Assembly: GCA_050291585.1 (NCBI GenBank)
Contig: JBNKKA010000002.1
Coordinates: forward strand, 1 to 64,000
DNA: 64,000 bases
From: JASJCL01 sp050291585
GTDB lineage: Bacteria; Desulfobacterota; Desulfobacteria; Desulfobacterales; Desulfosarcinaceae
Reading direction: 5' to 3'
Below are positions 1 to 8,293 of this stretch, in pieces. A program made the position numbers and the translations under genes. Positions within the stretch are counted from its first letter, which is position 1. Each line of letters begins with the position of its first letter. Under the pieces are notes generated by a model. That model made no database searches. It was not told the DNA's origin and saw nothing but the letters and a program-made list of their open reading frames with translations.

Positions 1-298
1 TGTATGTCTCGGTCAGCAGCCCCAGGTAGATCTTGAAATCCAGGGTCTTCACCAGCCCTCCTTGGGTCTCGGGCTGGCCGGTGTAGTCCGCCACCTGGGT
101 CAGGCAGCCTTGGGCGCGCGGCCCTAAGATCTCCTTGAGGCGCCCGAAGGTGCCGCCGGTGGAGAAAATCTTCACCTCGGGGTTGACGGCCAGGAGTCCC
201 TCGACCAGCCGGTCCAAGCCCGTTTTATCCGACACACTGATGAGCACGTGGCGCACCGCCACCGATTCATCTATTTCCGTCACCACATTCAGGGCCAT
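1..298 (-). CDS. PurH-type IMP cyclohydrolase, N-terminal part (cut by window edge)
   Basis: The 99 visible residues begin at ATG 298 and run off the window. They match the N-terminal MGS-like fold of the IMP cyclohydrolase half of PurH: the segment VLISVSDKTGLDRLVEG, then FSTGGT, then VADYTGQPE and GGLVKTL, in the order known for that family. The enzyme closes FAICAR to IMP, the last step of purine synthesis, in the cytoplasm. The start lies 3 bases after the stop of the HD-domain gene, so the two are probably co-transcribed. Because the C-terminal part is outside the window, I cannot tell a bifunctional PurH from a stand-alone cyclohydrolase domain. Confidence 0.8.
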   Translation of the reverse strand, partial: MALNVVTEIDESVAVRHVLISVSDKTGLDRLVEGLLAVNPEVKIFSTGGTFGRLKEILGPRAQGCLTQVADYTGQPETQGGLVKTLDFKIYLGLLTETY

Positions 299-301
299 AA
301 A

Positions 302-982
302 TCACCTCTCTCCTTTATATTCCTGCAAAAAACGTTTGAAAAAAGCCACCATAAAAGCATGCCGTCCGGCGGCCAGGCGGCGGCCCTCGTTGGTAAGCAT
401 ACGGTCCTTAATTTTTACCAGCTTAACGCAAAACTCCCTGTACCCGGTGTCCTCTTTGGAGTATGCGGTCGCAGTAGCCGGGTCCAGATCGGGGGTGTGC
501 AGTTTGGCGCCCACCTCACCGGCGAAAAGATAGGCCCGCGCCACGCCAATGGCGCCGATGGCGTCTATCTTGTCGGCGTCGAAAAGCACGCGCGCCTCCA
601 GAGTCGCCGGGACGTTGGTACCACGATAGCGGTGACTGCGAATGCAGTGCAAAATGTTCTCACGACGTGAAGCGCCGAGGGGCAAATTCTCCATCAGGGG
701 AACCGCCATCTCGGCGCCCTTTTGCGCGTGGCAGACGCCCCCGTTGGCCCGGTCCTCATCGCAGCGGCCGATATCGTGAAGACAGGCGGCCACGCCCACT
801 ACCATCATATCGGCGCCTTCGGCCCTGCCAATCGCTTCACTCAGACGGCGCACTCGCAGAGTGTGTTCCCAGTCGTGGCTGCCCCGGGCGGCGGCAAACA
901 GGGCTTCGGCCTGGCGGGCCACATGATCAATGAGGAGTGCGCCTGTATCAGCTCCAGTCGAGGCGCCATCGCCATCAAACAT
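302..982 (-). CDS. HD-domain phosphohydrolase
   Basis: This 226-residue cytoplasmic protein has the metal-binding pattern of the HD superfamily: an early histidine in SHDWEHTLRV, the HD pair in CLHDIGRC, a histidine in IRSHRYRG and a late aspartate in LFDADKIDAIG. It resembles the YedJ/uncharacterised COG1418-like branch of predicted phosphohydrolases. The substrate is unknown; nucleotides or phosphorylated metabolites are typical for the family. The start overlaps the end of the upstream flavin-reductase-like gene by 8 bases, and a PurH-like gene follows 3 bases downstream, so nucleotide metabolism is a reasonable but unproved inference. Confidence 0.8.
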   Translation of the reverse strand: MFDGDGASTGADTGALLIDHVARQAEALFAAARGSHDWEHTLRVRRLSEAIGRAEGADMMVVGVAACLHDIGRCDEDRANGGVCHAQKGAEMAVPLMENLPLGASRRENILHCIRSHRYRGTNVPATLEARVLFDADKIDAIGAIGVARAYLFAGEVGAKLHTPDLDPATATAYSKEDTGYREFCVKLVKIKDRMLTNEGRRLAAGRHAFMVAFFKRFLQEYKGER

Positions 983-1445
983 CGTCGCTGCATTTGGCCG
1001 TCATCTCTTCGATGATGACCTTGAACACCAGGGTTGTTTTTAGACGGGCCGGTTCGATGGGCATCTCAACGCCGGCATAGTGGCCCACGATTAACTGGAG
1101 GGCAGCGGCCTTCTCCTGGTCATCTTCGATGAAGACTGTCCGGCCGGTACCGATCACCGACTTGAAGTGCATACCCCACTGGCAGGCATTCTCCCCCTTT
1201 TCAAGCGCCAGATCCGCTTCCACTTCGAAACACACCTCGGGATGGGCGTGCATCACATCCACCTTGCGACCCGCCGTGGCCGAGTGGAAATAGAGGGTGT
1301 CGTCGGCGTAGCCGAAGCTCAGAGGAACGAGGTAGGGGCGTTCGCCATCCCACATGGCCAGGCGGCACACCTGGGCCTTATGGAAAATGGCCGCAATTTG
1401 GCCGGGATCGTCAATCTGTTTCTCTTTTCTGCGCATGGGGATCAT
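975..1445 (-). CDS. pyridoxamine 5'-phosphate oxidase-family (Nim-like) flavoprotein
   Basis: A 156-residue protein with the split-barrel FMN-binding fold of the PNPOx-like superfamily. The segments CRLAMWDGERPYLVPLSFGY, TLYFHSATAGRK and KSVIGTGRTVFIEDD follow the order seen in NimA-type proteins, some of which reduce nitroimidazoles; most are of unknown substrate. Start is ambiguous between ATG 1445 and the in-frame ATG 1436 (Met-Arg-Arg-Lys). The gene overlaps the following HD gene by 8 bases. It has no signal peptide, so a cytoplasmic flavin or heme-binding role is most likely. Confidence 0.75.
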   Translation of the reverse strand: MIPMRRKEKQIDDPGQIAAIFHKAQVCRLAMWDGERPYLVPLSFGYADDTLYFHSATAGRKVDVMHAHPEVCFEVEADLALEKGENACQWGMHFKSVIGTGRTVFIEDDQEKAAALQLIVGHYAGVEMPIEPARLKTTLVFKVIIEEMTAKCSDDV

Positions 1446-1461
1446 AGATTCGGGTAACCTT

Positions 1462-1734
1462 TCAATAGCGGTGGGTAGCGATGTGCAGCTTGGGCCAATT
1501 TTCCAGCCATCCCTTCGACTGCACCCTAGAAATAAACAATTGGAATCCTCGCTTGGGATTGGGCGTCAGGCGTCCGACCATAAGACCATCTACACCGAAT
1601 GGGGCAATAATTTCAATCAGTCCATCAGACCCGATCCTGGCACCAACTGCAGTCTCAAGCTCAGGCCAGTGGGCCATGGCGTCACAGGAAGAGGTATAGG
1701 GTTCCTTTTTTATTAGGCTGGCCAGCCTATCCAA
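1462..1734 (-). pseudogene. C-terminal remnant of an NTP_transf_6 (DUF925) nucleotidyltransferase
   Basis: The 90-residue reading frame carries only the C-terminal half of the DUF925/COG3575 nucleotidyltransferase family: the hallmark HWPELETAVGARI, then IIAPFGVDGL, then LTPNPKRGFQ and KGWLENWPKLHI. Family members are about 190 residues, and the N-terminal nucleotidyltransferase core with its acidic metal ligands is absent. The apparent Met start lies inside the end of the upstream hydrolase gene (8-base overlap), as expected if the 5' half was deleted and the remainder abutted it. I read this as a decayed fragment; a functional short protein is possible but unlikely. Confidence 0.6.
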
Positions 1735-2425
1735 AGCTCATCATTCCCTCCCACCGCTCGAACTCGGATCCCACCGGCAGGCCCTTCTTTTTTAGGAAGG
1801 CGATGATATCGGGGGCATCGAAACGCAGGTAAGGGTCCACGTTCAGCTCGTCGGCCAGGGTGGAGGTCACATGAGCCGGATCGTAGGCCCGTAAGTAACC
1901 ATCGATGTGGGGATTATCCGGAGTGACTACCCGGGCGAAGGCCATGGAATCATGGACATAGTCATGGCCGGCGTATATCTTCGTCTCTGGGGCAAACGCC
2001 ATCAGGGTGCAGAGACTATCGTAAAAAGCCGCCATATCACCGCTGAAGCAGTTGCCCACCGTGCCGTTGAAGAGCGTGTCGCCGGTGATCAGCGCGCCGT
2101 CACACTCGAAGACGACACTATCGCGGGTATGTCCCGGGGTGTGGTGAACGCGAATGTCGACCCCGTTGAGGTTAAAGCCCCCCGCCTGGACCAGGTTGCG
2201 CTGGTCAACCTCTCTAGCGCCGGTGCGGACCATCAACTCGGCGCTGCCGCAGATGTGGTCCGGGTGGCGGTGGGTGTGGGTCAGATGGGTGATGCGCAGC
2301 CCTTGCCGGTCGGCATAGGTGCAGATGGCTGCCACAGCCCCGCCGTCGATGGCCAGGGCTTCACCTTCATGGGACACCAGGTAGGCCAGGTTGTCCTGGC
2401 TGTAAGAGAATTGACGGATCTCCAT
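1727..2425 (-). CDS. metallo-beta-lactamase-fold hydrolase, glyoxalase II-like
   Basis: A 232-residue cytoplasmic hydrolase. It shows the dinuclear metal motif HxHxDH as HRHPDH, followed by the distal histidine in VHHTPGHTRDS, the bridging aspartate in ITGDTLFNG and the final histidine in YAGHDYVHDS. The GHDY-type end and its spacing resemble hydroxyacylglutathione hydrolases, though the usual glyoxalase II C-terminal substrate domain is only partly present, so the thioester substrate is not certain. It starts 8 bases after the ParA-like gene and is likely part of the same transcript. Confidence 0.8.
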   Translation of the reverse strand: MEIRQFSYSQDNLAYLVSHEGEALAIDGGAVAAICTYADRQGLRITHLTHTHRHPDHICGSAELMVRTGAREVDQRNLVQAGGFNLNGVDIRVHHTPGHTRDSVVFECDGALITGDTLFNGTVGNCFSGDMAAFYDSLCTLMAFAPETKIYAGHDYVHDSMAFARVVTPDNPHIDGYLRAYDPAHVTSTLADELNVDPYLRFDAPDIIAFLKKKGLPVGSEFERWEGMMSFG

Positions 2426-2433
2426 AGGGACCT

Positions 2434-3513
2434 CTATGCCTTGTCCTTTTCATTGTTGCGCGCCCGTCGAAAGGCGTCGAAGTCCAGTCTGATGGGCTCG
2501 CCAGCACCCTCCTTGGGGCCCTCGCCATCCTCATCGTCCTCGAATTCAAACTTGCTTGCCAGACCGCTACGCAGGTGCATCACCTCATTGGTGAGTTGCT
2601 CGAGGCTGGTGGCGATACGCGCCAATTGTTCAGCCAGCTCCGGCGACGGTGCCGCGCTAATCATTTGAACCGGTGTAGCGGCGGTTGGCCGCGCTGTTGT
2701 CACGGCGGGCGCCCTGGGGGACGGCAGCGGGTCTGTGAGCTCGAGGGGGGCGGCGGTCTCCTGATCGGGCGCCGTCTCCTGTGAAGAAACATCCACCGCA
2801 TCAGGCTGGCGCAAAAGGGTCTGGAACTGCTCCCAGAAGACCATGGCCACCGGTAGGGGGACCTCTGTTTGAGCGTCGCCGTCCAAAACGTCGGCCAGTG
2901 GGGCGATGGCTCTGACCAATGCGGCTGTGGGCAAGGTCATACCCAGAAGGGCCGTGGATTCTTTTAGGGCTGCCAGGTCCGGATCCCAGGGCAGAGTGGC
3001 TGCCAGCCTGGCGGGCAGCATGAGCTTCTCCTGGATGCTTGAAATGAGGCGCTCGGCGGCATCGGTGGCCGCCGCGGGGTTGCGCACCTGGTTGAGCACC
3101 AGGCGAATGGGGCGTGGCGGTGGCCGGCGAGCGATCTGTTTGAATATTCCGCTGACTTCGCCCAGGGCGCCCTGTTCGATGCTGATGGGCACCACCAGGT
3201 CGGCCCCCGAAAGACCCGCTGCTATAGCAAGATCAGCGCTGCCGGCCGGCAGGTCGAGGATAAAGTAGTCGTAGTCCTCCAATTGGGCCAGGTCAGAGGC
3301 CAGTGCAGCCAAGTCCCGCTGCCCGTCCGCGGTGTCCGCTGGCGCCAGGCTGGGCAGTTCAAAGCAATCGAAGCCCATGGCTTCGATCCGACGTCTGGTG
3401 GTGAGGATGCAGGCACTGGCCCCGCGTTTGACCCATTCAAAGGCCAGTTCGGCCGCGATGGTGCTCTGGCCCACCCGGGAAGAACCGCCGATGAATGCAA
3501 ATACCCGGGTCAT
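2434..3513 (-). CDS. ParA/MinD-like P-loop ATPase
   Basis: The preferred start is ATG 3513, which overlaps the stop of the upstream GspE-like gene as ATGA; a longer reading begins at 3525. The 359-residue product opens with a deviant Walker A, FIGGSSRVGQSTIAAE, typical of the MinD/ParA/SIMIBI class though the signature lysines are altered. It has a Walker B-like strand YDYFILDLPAG and a VLNQVR segment that resembles the adenine-binding region. The last 130 residues are proline-rich and then acidic, with no recognised domain. Translational coupling to a GspE/PilB-like ATPase suggests it positions or regulates that machine, as MinD-like proteins do for some pili and flagella; that is inference. 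Confidence 0.75.
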   Translation of the reverse strand: MTRVFAFIGGSSRVGQSTIAAELAFEWVKRGASACILTTRRRIEAMGFDCFELPSLAPADTADGQRDLAALASDLAQLEDYDYFILDLPAGSADLAIAAGLSGADLVVPISIEQGALGEVSGIFKQIARRPPPRPIRLVLNQVRNPAAATDAAERLISSIQEKLMLPARLAATLPWDPDLAALKESTALLGMTLPTAALVRAIAPLADVLDGDAQTEVPLPVAMVFWEQFQTLLRQPDAVDVSSQETAPDQETAAPLELTDPLPSPRAPAVTTARPTAATPVQMISAAPSPELAEQLARIATSLEQLTNEVMHLRSGLASKFEFEDDEDGEGPKEGAGEPIRLDFDAFRRARNNEKDKA

Positions 3514-6116
3514 GCATACCCCCATTGCGGCCGCGCGGCGATCTCCACCGCGTCATCCTTGGCCTGCAGCATGAACTCGATACGCTTGCAATTGTGGGCT
3601 TGTTTGATTTCGTCGAAACGCTTGCGGATAAACTCCCGGAACAGATCGGCATCCCCTTTGGTCAAGGACTGCCCCACCTCCTTGCTGAGCCGGCTGTAAG
3701 TTTCAAAAAGCTTGTCGATGAGGGGCCAGTCATCCTCTGGGTCGGCGATCAGCAGGGTTGCGTCAGGCGTGGAGAAGGCCCCGCCCGCATCGGCGGCGTG
3801 GTGGACACTGCGCTGACTGAACTCCTTGACCATCTCTATGGGCACCACCCGCAAAATCTCTCCCAGGGTGGTCTGGTCGAGCTTACGCAGACCATCGTCG
3901 ATCATGGTGCGCATACCGGTTTCCAGGGCGATCTGCTTGAGCTGCCTTTCGCTGGCCCCCGCGCTCATGGCCAGGGCAATATCGCGGTTGATCTCGAAAA
4001 GCTCGGAGATCACCGTGCGACCCTTAAAACCTGAGAAACCGCAAGCCTTGCAACCGATCCCGCGGTAAAATTTGAGGTGTTCGGGATAGGTCCGGAAAAA
4101 AAGGCGCCACTCGTGGCGGGCCGGGCGGTATTCGCGGGCGCATTTTTGACAATTGTGGCGCACCAGGCGTTGGGCCAGCACGCCAATGAGGCTGGCCGCG
4201 ATCTGGTTGGGCTCGATCTCCAGGTCCAGGAGACGGCTGACGGCGCTGACGGCGTCGTTGGTGTGGATGGTGGAGAGTAGCAGATGGCCGGTCTGGGCAG
4301 CGTCGAAACCGATAGTGGCTGTCTCCGGATCACGGATCTCCCCCACCAGGATGACGTCGGGGTCCAGACGCAGAAACGAGCGTAGCAAGCGGGCGAAGGT
4401 CAAACCGATCTTGGGTTTCACCTGGGTCTGCATGATCCCGGGAAAGCTGTACTCGATGGGATCTTCGGCAGTGATTATCTTTATCCCGGGGTGGTAGATG
4501 TACTGCAGGGCACCATAGAGGGTGGAAGACTTACCACTGCCCGTGGGTCCTGAAACCAGCACCATACCGGCCGAGCTCTTGAAGAGGCGCTTCAAGGGAT
4601 TGAGGACCTCGTCGGAATGACTGAGGTTCTCTAGGCCAACCTTGGCCTTACGTGAATCGAGAATTCGGATGGTGACGTTCTCGCCTTCAATAGCCGGACA
4701 GGTGGCCACCCGAAAGTCCAGATCGAAGCGTTTTTTGGACCCCCGATCCAGGTAATTGATGCGAAAGACGCCATCCTGGGGCAGTCGCCGTTCGGCGATA
4801 TCCAGGTTGGACATGACTTTGATACGCGAGATGATGGCGCCGGGCATCTCCTGGAGCTTCTCGTCCAGCCAGGCCGGGTTGTGCTCCTCGCAGACCCCGT
4901 CCAGACGAAAACGCAAGGTGGTTTTGATACGGTCCTGCTCGAGATGGATATCACTGGCGCCATTGATAATGCCGTATTTGATGATGTGATCCACCACCTG
5001 CTCGGCCATCAGGTCGGTGCCGCCATAGAGATTTGCACCGGACTCGCCCTTGGTCTGGGCCAGATCGATCTCCACAATATCGCCACCATCGTTGGCCACC
5101 GACACCTCGACCCCATCGGCCCCGGGAAGACTCTTGCCGTAGAGCAAGGCGTAGAGCTCGGCGAACTTATGATCGTTGATGAAGGCGGTAGAAAGTTTGA
5201 GCTCTCCGTACATGGGCTTGATGTCCTGGAGGGCTGTCAGACACTTGGGATGGGTGATACCGATAGTGAGCCGTTCACTGTCCTGGGAAAGGGGCAACAG
5301 ACGGTTGCGCAGGGCGAACTTCTCCCCCACAACCCGAATCAGGGCGCTCTTCTCGGCGCCGGCAAAGGAGAAATCGGAGAGGTCCTTATAGGGGATATTG
5401 TATTGCCGGCTGAGGGCCTCGTAGAGCTGATCCATGGTCACCAGCTCTTTGCTGAGGAGCACCTGCCCCAGGGCGGTATTGGTCTGCCCCTGCTCCTGAA
5501 GTGCAGACTGGAAATCGACTTCGCTGATCACCTTTTGCTTGATGAGGATCTCACCGAGTTTGAGCTGTTTATTGTATTTGCGCAAGATGTAGTTGAGGTC
5601 TTCGGCGCGCACCAACTCGAGGTCCACAAGAACTTCACCAAGGGTGCGGCGCATGCTCTTGATGGCCAGGAGCTGGTCCAGTCTGCGACGCGAGACCATG
5701 TTGAGGCGAAAGGCCAGCTCACCAATCTTGATCCCCTCGGCCTGCTGGCGCAGAAATTCATCGAGGATCTCTTTTTTGACCAGCTCCTTTTTCAGCAGGA
5801 TACGACCGATGGGGGTACCCGGCGGTTTCTCCTTCAGAGCCGCGAGCAGATCTTTGGGTTTGAGGATCCCCTCGTCCACCAGAAGGGTGCCGATGTGGCG
5901 ACGCAGGTCGGGGTGGTTGAGGAGGGTTTGGAGTTGCTCCTTGGAGATCAGGCCCTGCTGGACCATCATTTCACCCAGGGGCAGATCGGCAGCCTCCGCG
6001 TCCTGACGCTGCATCTCCAGGGCGCGTTTCAGTTCCTCTTCTTTTAAAAAACCCTCGCGCACCATCAACTCGCCAATGCGAGGGGCGACTTTCTTGTTCA
6101 TCACGCTAACGGCCAT
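3510..6116 (-). CDS. GspE/PilB-type secretion or pilus ATPase with eight N-terminal repeats
   Basis: An 868-residue member of the type II secretion/type IV pilus assembly ATPase family. Residues 1-240 hold eight tandem copies of a roughly 28-30 residue unit of the form hGEhhhxxxhhxxxxLxxhL, starting near residues 13, 46, 74, 102, 130, 158, 186 and 215. They resemble half-modules of the MshEN/GspE-N region. A GspE-N2-like segment follows (about 240-330). The ATPase core has Walker A GPTGSGKSS (about 535), an Asp box, Walker B ILVGEIRD, a His box and a CxxC...CxxC zinc motif (CQKC, CKAC). About 140 residues after the core have no family match I recognise. No other pilus or secretion genes are nearby. 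Confidence 0.88.
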   Translation of the reverse strand: MAVSVMNKKVAPRIGELMVREGFLKEEELKRALEMQRQDAEAADLPLGEMMVQQGLISKEQLQTLLNHPDLRRHIGTLLVDEGILKPKDLLAALKEKPPGTPIGRILLKKELVKKEILDEFLRQQAEGIKIGELAFRLNMVSRRRLDQLLAIKSMRRTLGEVLVDLELVRAEDLNYILRKYNKQLKLGEILIKQKVISEVDFQSALQEQGQTNTALGQVLLSKELVTMDQLYEALSRQYNIPYKDLSDFSFAGAEKSALIRVVGEKFALRNRLLPLSQDSERLTIGITHPKCLTALQDIKPMYGELKLSTAFINDHKFAELYALLYGKSLPGADGVEVSVANDGGDIVEIDLAQTKGESGANLYGGTDLMAEQVVDHIIKYGIINGASDIHLEQDRIKTTLRFRLDGVCEEHNPAWLDEKLQEMPGAIISRIKVMSNLDIAERRLPQDGVFRINYLDRGSKKRFDLDFRVATCPAIEGENVTIRILDSRKAKVGLENLSHSDEVLNPLKRLFKSSAGMVLVSGPTGSGKSSTLYGALQYIYHPGIKIITAEDPIEYSFPGIMQTQVKPKIGLTFARLLRSFLRLDPDVILVGEIRDPETATIGFDAAQTGHLLLSTIHTNDAVSAVSRLLDLEIEPNQIAASLIGVLAQRLVRHNCQKCAREYRPARHEWRLFFRTYPEHLKFYRGIGCKACGFSGFKGRTVISELFEINRDIALAMSAGASERQLKQIALETGMRTMIDDGLRKLDQTTLGEILRVVPIEMVKEFSQRSVHHAADAGGAFSTPDATLLIADPEDDWPLIDKLFETYSRLSKEVGQSLTKGDADLFREFIRKRFDEIKQAHNCKRIEFMLQAKDDAVEIAARPQWGYA

Positions 6117-6501
6117 ACAAACTCCGTGACATGTTGATGGGTGGGCGGCGACGGAATGTCATCGAACCGGAGGGGCACTACTACACAACGTCCATCGAAA
6201 ATCGTAGCGCTGTTTCTGAATGGGCCATAATAGAGATGCCGCTTTAATGGAAAACTACTGAAATACGGTCCGTATTGTCAAGCCCGTCCAAATCGCAGCA
6301 TCACCCGTCAGACGCAACCTCCGCCACGCCCCTATAACCCCCTCTCCCACCGACACCCCCAGAACGGCGCCAAAAAACTAACCTCCTTTTATTGCAGGAA
6401 TAATTGACACCCACGATTTACCACCTTATTTTTATCTTGAAAAAATCAATTAACATTATTAAATTATTAGATAAAATTTTTGTCTTAACCTGCCTTTTCC
6501 C

Positions 6502-6530
6502 TTGACACCGCTAATGGAATGGTTTTTTAT
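6502..6530 (+). promoter_or_regulatory. predicted sigma-70-type promoter of the dcw cluster
   Basis: A perfect -35 hexamer TTGACA at 6502-6507 is followed, after a 17-base spacer, by TTTTAT at 6525-6530 as the -10. Transcription would start near 6537, just before the TGGGA repeat and about 30 bases before the mraZ ATG. Confidence 0.55.
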
Positions 6531-6540
6531 GCCAATATAG

Positions 6541-6565
6541 TGGGAAAAAGTAGACAGAAGTGGGG
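6541..6565 (+). promoter_or_regulatory. MraZ-box-like repeats upstream of mraZ
   Basis: TGGGA at 6541-6545 and TGGGG at 6561-6565 lie exactly 20 bases apart, with a degenerate unit (TAGAC) midway at 6551. MraZ of enterobacteria and mycoplasmas binds TGGG(A/N) direct repeats with a 10-base period just upstream of its own gene. The position and period fit an autoregulatory operator, though only two of three units are good. Confidence 0.45.
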
Positions 6566-6568
6566 AAT

Positions 6569-7015
6569 ATGTTCAGAGGCAGTTCTTATCATACCATCGA
6601 CACCAAGGGCAGGATCATGCTCCCGCCACGGTTCCGCGATATTATCAGGCTCAGCGACGTCGATGCGGTGATGATAACTGGGATGGATCAAGGTTTGGTC
6701 GCCTATCCCTTCGATATCTGGAGAGAGATCGAATCAAAATTCGGTTCGCTATCTGAAACCGGCAGCGCCATGCGCCGCTTCCGGCGAACATTCATCGGTA
6801 ATGCATCCAAGTGCCCCCTGGACAAACAGGGGCGCATTTTGATTCCGCAGACCTTGCGAGACTATGGCGATTTGGAGAAGGAGACGGTTCTGGTGGGCGT
6901 TCTGAAAAATTTCGAGATCTGGTCAAAACCTCGTTTTGAGGAGCAGAACGCCCTCATGGAGGAAGACATGCAGAAGGAGGATGTGCGCCAGGAAATTGCC
7001 CGACTAGGACTTTAG
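6569..7015 (+). CDS. mraZ: transcriptional regulator MraZ
   Basis: A 148-residue protein with two SpoVT/AbrB-type swapped-hairpin halves, each ending in the family signature: DTKGRIMLPPRFRD near the start and DKQGRILIPQTLRDY in the second half. MraZ forms dodecameric rings, binds DNA and represses the dcw operon. The ATG at 6569 gives the canonical start MFRGSSYHTID; an in-frame GTG at 6560 would add three residues and would lie inside the putative operator, so I prefer the ATG. It opens the cluster, with rsmH 4 bases downstream. Confidence 0.93.
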   Translation: MFRGSSYHTIDTKGRIMLPPRFRDIIRLSDVDAVMITGMDQGLVAYPFDIWREIESKFGSLSETGSAMRRFRRTFIGNASKCPLDKQGRILIPQTLRDYGDLEKETVLVGVLKNFEIWSKPRFEEQNALMEEDMQKEDVRQEIARLGL

Positions 7016-7019
7016 CAAG

Positions 7020-7958
7020 ATGCCCTATCATCACGTCACCGCCATGTGCACAGAGGCTGTCGCGCAGTTGAACTGCCGACCGGGAAAGACCTATGTCGAC
7101 GGCACCCTGGGTGGATGCGGTCACGCCCGCCTGATCTGTGAGCAGATCCAACCCGATGGTATTTTCATCGGTGTGGACCAGGATCGGGACGCCATCGCCA
7201 ATGCGGAAACGGTGCTGGCATCCTATGAGGATCATGCCCATCTTATCCACGGTAATTTCTCCCGCTTATCCGAGTTTCTTTCGCAATTGGGAATCACAAC
7301 AGTTGACGGTATTCTGCTCGATCTGGGTATCTCCCTCCACCACTTGGCGGACAGCGGTCGCGGATTCAGCTTCCAGCGGGACGAACCCCTCGACATGCGC
7401 ATGAATGTGGATGCCCAAGAGACTGCCGCCGACCTGGTCAGCCGCAGCAGTGTCCACACGCTGGAAAAGATCTTCCGTGATTATGGGGAAGAGCGCTTTT
7501 CCGGCCGCGTTGCCCGGGCAGTGGTGACGGAACGGGCCAAGCAGCCCATTCGCACCAGTCTGCAACTGGCCGAGATCGTGCGCCGTGCCATTCCGCGCAG
7601 CAAAGCTGCCACCCAGGCCATTCACCCGGCCACGCGGGTTTTCATGGCCCTGCGTATCGCCGTCAACCGGGAATTGGAAGTTCTGCAAGCCTTTCTGGAT
7701 ACCGCGGTGGACCTGCTGAGCCCGCAAGGCCGCCTTTGTATTTTAGCCTTTCACTCCCTTGAAGATCGAATCGTCAAGCAGTGGATCAACGCCCAGGCCA
7801 AAGGCTGCAATTGTCCACCCGATTTTCCCCAGTGCACCTGTGGCCGCTTGCCGACCCTGCGCAATTTGACGCGCAAACCCCTGCGGCCCCAGGCGGCCGA
7901 GGTGGCAGAAAATCCCATGGCGCGCAGCACCCGTCTGCGGGCCGCCGAAAAATTGTAG
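7020..7958 (+). CDS. rsmH: 16S rRNA (cytosine1402-N4)-methyltransferase RsmH
   Basis: A 312-residue SAM-dependent methyltransferase (formerly MraW) that N4-methylates C1402 in the decoding centre of 16S rRNA. The SAM-binding motif YVDGTLGGCGHA occurs at the N-terminus, and the family blocks DGILLDLGISLHHL, RGFSFQRDEPLDMRM and ILAFHSLEDRIVK all appear in the expected order. Length is normal. It starts 4 bases after mraZ and is followed closely by ftsL, the usual dcw arrangement. Confidence 0.95.
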   Translation: MPYHHVTAMCTEAVAQLNCRPGKTYVDGTLGGCGHARLICEQIQPDGIFIGVDQDRDAIANAETVLASYEDHAHLIHGNFSRLSEFLSQLGITTVDGILLDLGISLHHLADSGRGFSFQRDEPLDMRMNVDAQETAADLVSRSSVHTLEKIFRDYGEERFSGRVARAVVTERAKQPIRTSLQLAEIVRRAIPRSKAATQAIHPATRVFMALRIAVNRELEVLQAFLDTAVDLLSPQGRLCILAFHSLEDRIVKQWINAQAKGCNCPPDFPQCTCGRLPTLRNLTRKPLRPQAAEVAENPMARSTRLRAAEKL

Positions 7959-7972
7959 GGGAAGCGCTTCGC

Positions 7973-8278
7973 ATGAGGAAGCAAGGCAAAGCCCAAGGCG
8001 GCATAAAAATGACAAGATCGACCATGATGCTCTGGTTGCTCATCATGGTGGTCTTTTTCGCCGAGGCGGGTTTCCACACCTGGTGCCGGGTGCGCTGCAC
8101 CCAGGAGGGGATCTTCATCGACCAGGCCCAGCGGCGCCAGCAGGCCCTGCTGCAGTTGCAGACCAAGTTGAAGGTTGAACTGGCGCGACTGAAATCCCCG
8201 GCGCGCATCACGACCATCGCCCAAACCCGGTTGGGGCTTCGTATGCCCGCCCCGGGCCAGATCATTGTCCTAAAGTAA
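7973..8278 (+). CDS. ftsL: cell division protein FtsL-like
   Basis: A 101-residue bitopic membrane protein: short basic N-terminus, one transmembrane helix (about residues 16-35, MMLWLLIMVVFFAEAG), then a periplasmic heptad-rich segment with many Gln and Leu that should form a coiled coil. The end, TRLGLRMPAPGQIIVL, is the typical FtsL/LftL finish. FtsL links FtsB and FtsQ and helps activate FtsWI. The ATG at 7973 has AGGGGAAG upstream; an alternative ATG is at 8009. Assignment rests on position between rsmH and ftsI, topology and tail motif, since FtsL is poorly conserved. Confidence 0.8.
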   Translation: MRKQGKAQGGIKMTRSTMMLWLLIMVVFFAEAGFHTWCRVRCTQEGIFIDQAQRRQQALLQLQTKLKVELARLKSPARITTIAQTRLGLRMPAPGQIIVLK

Positions 8279-8293
8279 TCAAGAAAGCTAGTG

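Larger units (their letters stand above)
6117..6568. other. divergent intergenic region between the GspE-like gene and mraZ
   Basis: About 450 bases separate the divergent starts of the GspE-like ATPase and mraZ. The half next to mraZ (roughly 6380-6500) is clearly AT-rich compared with the surrounding GC-rich genes, as expected of promoter DNA. I see no gene in it. A promoter and MraZ-box-like repeats are listed separately. Confidence 0.6.

Noticed and set aside
4881..6047. 388-codon plus-strand frame inside the GspE-like gene
   Set aside because: It is the complement of a well-supported ATPase; long antisense frames are common in GC-rich DNA and this one has no family features.
6188..6232. 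Possible third, ends-only copy of the palindromic element (TTTCTGAATGGGC)
   Set aside because: Only 14-16 bases of one end match and the other end is poor; likely chance or too decayed to call.
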